DNA of 64,000 bases from Janthinobacterium sp. BJB426 (lineage in GTDB: Bacteria; Pseudomonadota; Gammaproteobacteria; Burkholderiales; Burkholderiaceae_D), in the NCBI RefSeq assembly GCF_002735705.1, contig NZ_PDZL01000008.1:204627-268626 (forward strand), given 5' to 3'. The translations under genes were made by a program, and so were the position numbers. Position 1 is the first letter of the stretch, and each line of letters starts with the position of its first letter. Under the pieces are notes generated by a model. That model did no database searches. It worked only from the letters and a program-made list of their open reading frames with translations, and was not told the origin of the DNA. Positions 60,901 to 64,000 of the stretch are shown here, one piece after another.

Positions 60901-63900
60901 GCCGCAGCGGCCGCGCCGCGCAGCGCCCACGAGAACGTGCTGGCCGAAGTGTGGGCCGAAGTCCTGGGCGGCACGGCGGACGGCGTGTCGCTGCACGACA
61001 ATTTCTTTGCCAGCGGCGGCGACTCCATCCTCGGCCTGCAAATGATCGCCAGGGCGCGCAAGCGGGGCTTGAAGCTGACGCCGAAAAACCTGTTCGACCA
61101 TCCCAGCATCGCGCAGCTGGTCACCTGTATCGCCGCACCGGCGCCGGCGCCGTCCGCGCCTGCCGTGCAGCTGGAACATGCCGCGCCGTTTGCACTGGCG
61201 GGCCTCGATGCGGCGCAACTGGCGGCCCTGCAGGCGGCGCGTCCGGGCTTGCAGGATGCCTATCCGCTGTCGCTGCTGCAAACGGGCTTGCTGTTCCACA
61301 GCCGCCTCGATGCGGAGGAGGGCGGCAGCGGCGTGTATTGCAACCAGCTGGTGCTGGAAGTGAATGGCCCGTTCGCGCCGGACGCCATGCGCGTGGCGTG
61401 GCAGCAAGCCATCGACGCGCATGCCATCCTGCGCACGGGTTTTGCGTGGCAGGGGCTGGAACAGCCGCTGCAATGCGTGCAGACCGCCACCACCCTCGAC
61501 CTGCTGCAGCTGGACTGGCAGGCGCTCGACGCAGCAGGGCAGGACGAGGCGCTGCAGGCATTCTGCAGCGCCGACCGCAAGCGCGGCCACGTGCTGGAGC
61601 AGGCGCCGCTGATGCGCGTGGCGCTGGTTCGCCTGGCAGCGCAGCGCTGGCTGCTGGTCTGGAGCCGCCATCATTTGATCGTCGATGGCTGGTGCTCGGT
61701 GATGCTGCTCGAAGAGGTGCTGGAACGCTACCGCGCCAGCCAGGCTGGCGGCATCCCCGTGCTGCCGCGGCGGCCCGCCTACCGCGACTATATCGAGTGG
61801 TTGGGACGGCGCGGCGGCGAGGCGGCGGGCCGCGCGTTCTGGCGCGCCCGCATGGCCGGCGTGGAAGGCGCCACGCCCTTGCCGCCGCTGCTGCCGGCGT
61901 CCAGGTCCAATGGCGTGCACCAGACCCTGGCGCTGCACTTTGGCGCGGAAAAAGCCGAGCGGCTGCGGCAGCTGGCGCGCAGCAGCCAGGTGACCCTGAA
62001 TACCGTGATGCAGGCCGCGTGGGCCATGCTGCTGGCGCGCTACAGTGGTCAGCAGGACGTGATTTTCGGCGTGACCTCGGCCGGCCGCCCGGCGGATTTG
62101 CCCGGTGCGCAGGACATGCTGGGCGTCTTCATCAACACCCTGCCGCTGCGCCTGCAGCCACGCGGCGCGCTGGCGCTCGGTGAATTCCTGCGCGCCGTGC
62201 AGCAGGAAAATGTCGAGATCCGCGAGTACGAACAAAGTCCGCTGGTCGATATCCAGAAGCAGGCGGGCCATGGCGGCGCGCTGTTCGATACCCTGATGGT
62301 CTTCCAGAATCTGCCGATGGCGCAGGGCCGGCGCTGGAGCTGTGCCACGCCGCAAGGCCCGCTGCAGCTGCACCAGCGTGACAATCACGAGCAAAGCAGC
62401 TATGGGCTGACCATCGAGGTGATGCCGGACCAGCACATCGACGTGCTGTTCAGCGCTGATGCGGGACGCCTGCCCGAAGCGCAGCTCAAGGCGCTGATGC
62501 GGCACTACCAGCAACTGGTGGAAGCGCTGGCGCAGGCGGCGGGCAGCGAGGTGCTGGCCGCGCTGCCCATGCTGTCCGCTGCGCAGGCGCACGACCTGTT
62601 GGAGCAGGGCCGCAACGAAGGAGGGCCTTGGCGCGACGAAGCCGTGCACGCGCAGTTCGAGCTGCAGGCCGTGCTGCACCCGGATGCGCTGGCGCTGCTG
62701 TACCAGGACGAGGCGCTCAGCTACCGCGCGCTGAATCTGCGCGCCAACCGCCTCGCGCACGCGCTGCTGGCGCGGGGCGCGGGGCCGGAAGTACGCGTCG
62801 GCATCGCCGTCGAACGCTCGGTCGACATGCTGGCCGGCTTGCTGGCCATCCTCAAGACGGGCGCGGCCTACGTGCCGCTCGATCCCGGCTATCCGGCCGA
62901 ACGCCTGGCCTACATGATCGCCGACAGCGGCATGGCGCTGCTGCTGACGCAGGCGTCCGTGCTGCCTCGGCTGGCGCTGCCGGCGGGACTGCCGGTGCAA
63001 CTGGTGGAACAGCCATCCGCGCTGGAGCACGATCCCGGCCACGCGCCGCTGCCGCAGCAGCTGGCCTACGTGATCTACACGTCCGGTTCGACGGGCAAAC
63101 CGAAGGGCGTGGGCATCGCGCATCAGGCGTTAAGCCGGCATGCGCAAGTGTCCGTCGGCTTCTTTGGCTTGACGGCGCGGGACCGCGTGCTGCAGTTTTC
63201 GACCTTGAACTTCGACGGCTTCGTCGAACAGGCCTGGCCGACCCTGTGCGTGGGCGCGGCGCTGGTCTTGCGCGGCCCGGAGCTGTGGGACAGCGAGACG
63301 TTTTACCAGGCGCTGCACCGCTACCGCATCAGCGTGGCCGATTTGACGACGGCCTACTGGTCGCTGCTGGCGCAGGATTTTGCCCAGCACGGCCCGCGCG
63401 ACTACGGCGCGCTGCGCCAGGTGCACGCGGGCGGCGAGGCGATGCCGCCGGAAGCGCTGCAGGCGTGGCGCCAGGCGGGCATGCGCCACATCCGCCTGCT
63501 CAATACGTATGGGCCGACGGAAGCGGCGGTGACGGCGGCCACGCTTGACTGCGCGCCCTACCTCGATGGCGCGGCGCCGGCGCAGATGCCGATCGGCCTG
63601 CCGCTGGCGGGGCGCGCGCTGCAGGTGCTGGATGCGGACCTGGCATTGACGCCGCCCGGCGCGGCCGGTGAACTGTGCATCGGCGGCGCCCTGCTGGCGC
63701 GTGGCTATCTTGGCCGCGCGGCGCTGACGGCCGAACGCTTCGTGCCGGACCCGCACGGCGCGCCCGGTGCGCGCCTGTACCGCACGGGTGACCTGGTGCG
63801 CTGGCGCGGCGGGCAGCTCGATTACCTGGGCCGCATCGACCACCAGATCAAGATCCGCGGTTTTCGGGTGGAGCTGGGCGAGATCGAGGCGCAGCTGCTG

Positions 63901-64000
63901 GCGCAGCCTGGCGTGCGCGAAGCGGTGGCGGTGGCGCAGGACAGCGCCGCCGGCGCGCGCCTGGTGGCGTATGTGAGTCCGGCGCAGGTGTCGGTGGAGG
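57973..64000 (+). CDS. Multimodular nonribosomal peptide synthetase, 5' part (runs off window)
   Basis: A continuous frame from ATG 57973 to the window edge, >2000 residues. Order: C1 (~15-440; 'MASMHHIAADFSS', His148), A1 (~464-975; 'YIIYTSGSTGAPKGVSLS', 'NGKVDRKGLPEP'), PCP1 ('FFASGGDSILGLQM', Ser1018), C2 (~1090-1530; 'SRHHLIVDGW', His1233-1234), A2 (from ~1556; 'VIYTSGSTGKPKGVG', truncated at the edge). My alignment to GrsA gives specificity residues D-L-T-K-V-G-H-V-G-K for A1, the Asp-type code, and D-G-E-D-H-G-T-V-T-K for A2, which I cannot assign. C1 has H-H-x-x-x-D-F instead of H-H-x-x-x-D-G; being the first domain it may acylate the peptide. With the hydroxylase, MbtH, TE II and PPTase this predicts a beta-hydroxyaspartate siderophore. 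Confidence 0.9.
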   Translation, partial: MNDLAAGWPAGFPVAGQALSHGQRALWTFYKMAPGSPAYNMAFGAELAGPVDAALLRQAFLHAQQSYEVLGCVYAEGEDGPRMLRRAAPGEDFAVDTTQGLGEAGARAYLARQADLPFVLEDDAPVRARLLVDHDGGEQRFYLMASMHHIAADFSSSFVFLETLFEAYETLRAGQALVLRPDALYREWLDEHSAMLAGPRGRRLEQFWRERLAGEPGPLQLATDFPRAASPAFEGAEVEFAIGAEEAQQLRLLAADQGVSLYGLLMAAYLAFMHRYTGEPEFLIGTPVAGHSGARYRNLLGFTLNAIPLRADCRADPAFADFLAACWLQLRSALKHQQYPLALMTEHCAPLQDGARTPLFRHMMTLVPLGARPALGRHVARELFATQRGAANDMNLRWQDSGAGLLGQWRYDTGLFHGASIERMVEHFRALLRDIVAHPQARLSQLRLAPRYLSQAQGQPLPADAAPTALQMFLRQVALHPQHMALDAPGGRLSYAQLDQAALRLAMRLQAAGVAAGDRVALLLARDTPLIVAMLAAWRAGAAYLCLDSGLPALRLRQMLDDAGIALTVGSGAAPALLEGRRWLDVDAVDADADIGAAWRASLCHAELPAYIIYTSGSTGAPKGVSLSQGNLAAYVAGVMPRLALPPQASMSALSSLTADLGYTAWFGALLSGRTLRLIGDAHSADPEVLADLLEAQPLDCLKIVPSHLKALLSASRPERLLPLHCLVLGGEGLDPALVRRVGELRPGCRVVNHYGPTETTVGCLAQEAATAPTGLSAYVPVGAPLAGRTAYVLDARGELLPLGAIGELYLGGAGVAHGYLGRAGLSAERFIPDAFGFVPGARLYRSGDRVRMLDGGVLEFFGRSDDQVKIRGFRVELGEVEAWLKARVELADAAVVARPLPGGDGLRLLACVVARDGAAAQAGLIDTLRAAMAQALPEAMVPALWQVLARLPLLANGKVDRKGLPEPALAAPAAAAAAAAPRSAHENVLAEVWAEVLGGTADGVSLHDNFFASGGDSILGLQMIARARKRGLKLTPKNLFDHPSIAQLVTCIAAPAPAPSAPAVQLEHAAPFALAGLDAAQLAALQAARPGLQDAYPLSLLQTGLLFHSRLDAEEGGSGVYCNQLVLEVNGPFAPDAMRVAWQQAIDAHAILRTGFAWQGLEQPLQCVQTATTLDLLQLDWQALDAAGQDEALQAFCSADRKRGHVLEQAPLMRVALVRLAAQRWLLVWSRHHLIVDGWCSVMLLEEVLERYRASQAGGIPVLPRRPAYRDYIEWLGRRGGEAAGRAFWRARMAGVEGATPLPPLLPASRSNGVHQTLALHFGAEKAERLRQLARSSQVTLNTVMQAAWAMLLARYSGQQDVIFGVTSAGRPADLPGAQDMLGVFINTLPLRLQPRGALALGEFLRAVQQENVEIREYEQSPLVDIQKQAGHGGALFDTLMVFQNLPMAQGRRWSCATPQGPLQLHQRDNHEQSSYGLTIEVMPDQHIDVLFSADAGRLPEAQLKALMRHYQQLVEALAQAAGSEVLAALPMLSAAQAHDLLEQGRNEGGPWRDEAVHAQFELQAVLHPDALALLYQDEALSYRALNLRANRLAHALLARGAGPEVRVGIAVERSVDMLAGLLAILKTGAAYVPLDPGYPAERLAYMIADSGMALLLTQASVLPRLALPAGLPVQLVEQPSALEHDPGHAPLPQQLAYVIYTSGSTGKPKGVGIAHQALSRHAQVSVGFFGLTARDRVLQFSTLNFDGFVEQAWPTLCVGAALVLRGPELWDSETFYQALHRYRISVADLTTAYWSLLAQDFAQHGPRDYGALRQVHAGGEAMPPEALQAWRQAGMRHIRLLNTYGPTEAAVTAATLDCAPYLDGAAPAQMPIGLPLAGRALQVLDADLALTPPGAAGELCIGGALLARGYLGRAALTAERFVPDPHGAPGARLYRTGDLVRWRGGQLDYLGRIDHQIKIRGFRVELGEIEAQLLAQPGVREAVAVAQDSAAGARLVAYVSPAQVSVE

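Noticed and set aside
57928..63123. Two very long minus-strand ORFs (722 and 1003 codons) opposite the NRPS
   Set aside because: They are His/Arg/Gln-rich shadow frames of G+C-rich coding DNA. The plus strand encodes an uninterrupted, motif-complete NRPS.

Overview
The window is about 62-64% G+C, with dense genes, Shine-Dalgarno-led starts and TonB, Cache-MCP and NRPS gene types typical of the Oxalobacteraceae (Betaproteobacteria). Overall gene content suggests a Janthinobacterium-like organism. This is inference from style and families; no 16S gene or other decisive marker lies in the window.

Layout. (1) 1-6.8 kb is the right end of a prophage: the C-terminus of a tail-tip protein, small A+T-rich tail-associated ORFs, a mosaic tail fibre, and a lysis cassette (holin, GH19 endolysin, Rz, Rz1). 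A decayed tandem copy of the Rz1 end follows. (2) 7.1-13.9 kb holds an NCS2 purine/uracil permease behind a possible leader peptide, then a 1697-residue Ser/Thr kinase-AAA ATPase-GAF-diguanylate cyclase fusion. (3) 13.9-17.8 kb is a graveyard of mobile and degraded DNA: fragments of a phospholipase C and a phage portal gene, a DUF3667 membrane protein, an A+T-rich cassette with an orphan gene and a hexanucleotide tract, and a broken integrase beside a tRNA-Leu(UAA) gene. (4) 17.8-35.2 kb is mostly chromosomal: TonB receptor, polysaccharide deacetylase, two DUF2939 proteins, a ParB-like protein with a secreted Ntn-hydrolase acylase, a reverse transsulfuration pair (cystathionine beta-synthase and gamma-lyase/synthase), thymidine kinase, a chemoreceptor and the tail-specific protease. 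(5) 35.2-48.5 kb contains LysR/MFS, a pentapeptide protein, an AlaC-type aminotransferase, metE, and a MarR-controlled locus with a full-length AceE, a truncated AceE-like protein and a GST. Five copies of a 124-nt element ending in a strong terminator punctuate this stretch, always just downstream of a plus-strand gene. (6) 48.5-55 kb carries an AspT/YidE-type transporter, a small lipoprotein, a frameshifted gene, a VOC protein and an acyl-CoA dehydrogenase/MaoC operon. (7) 55-64 kb is the left part of an NRPS cluster, very probably a siderophore: PPTase, type II thioesterase, MbtH, a SyrP-like aspartate beta-hydroxylase and a large NRPS that runs off the window. The first adenylation domain reads as an aspartate code.

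How parts work together. The hydroxylase plus the Asp-specific module predicts beta-hydroxyaspartate, a known Fe(III) ligand, and a Fur-like sequence sits in the divergent promoter region. The MarR gene, the E1-like half protein and the AceE-GST pair share near-identical TTGCA-N2-TGCAA palindromes at their promoters, so they look like one local regulon. The most unusual observations are the constant-length 124-nt repeat family and this AceE-paralogue regulon.
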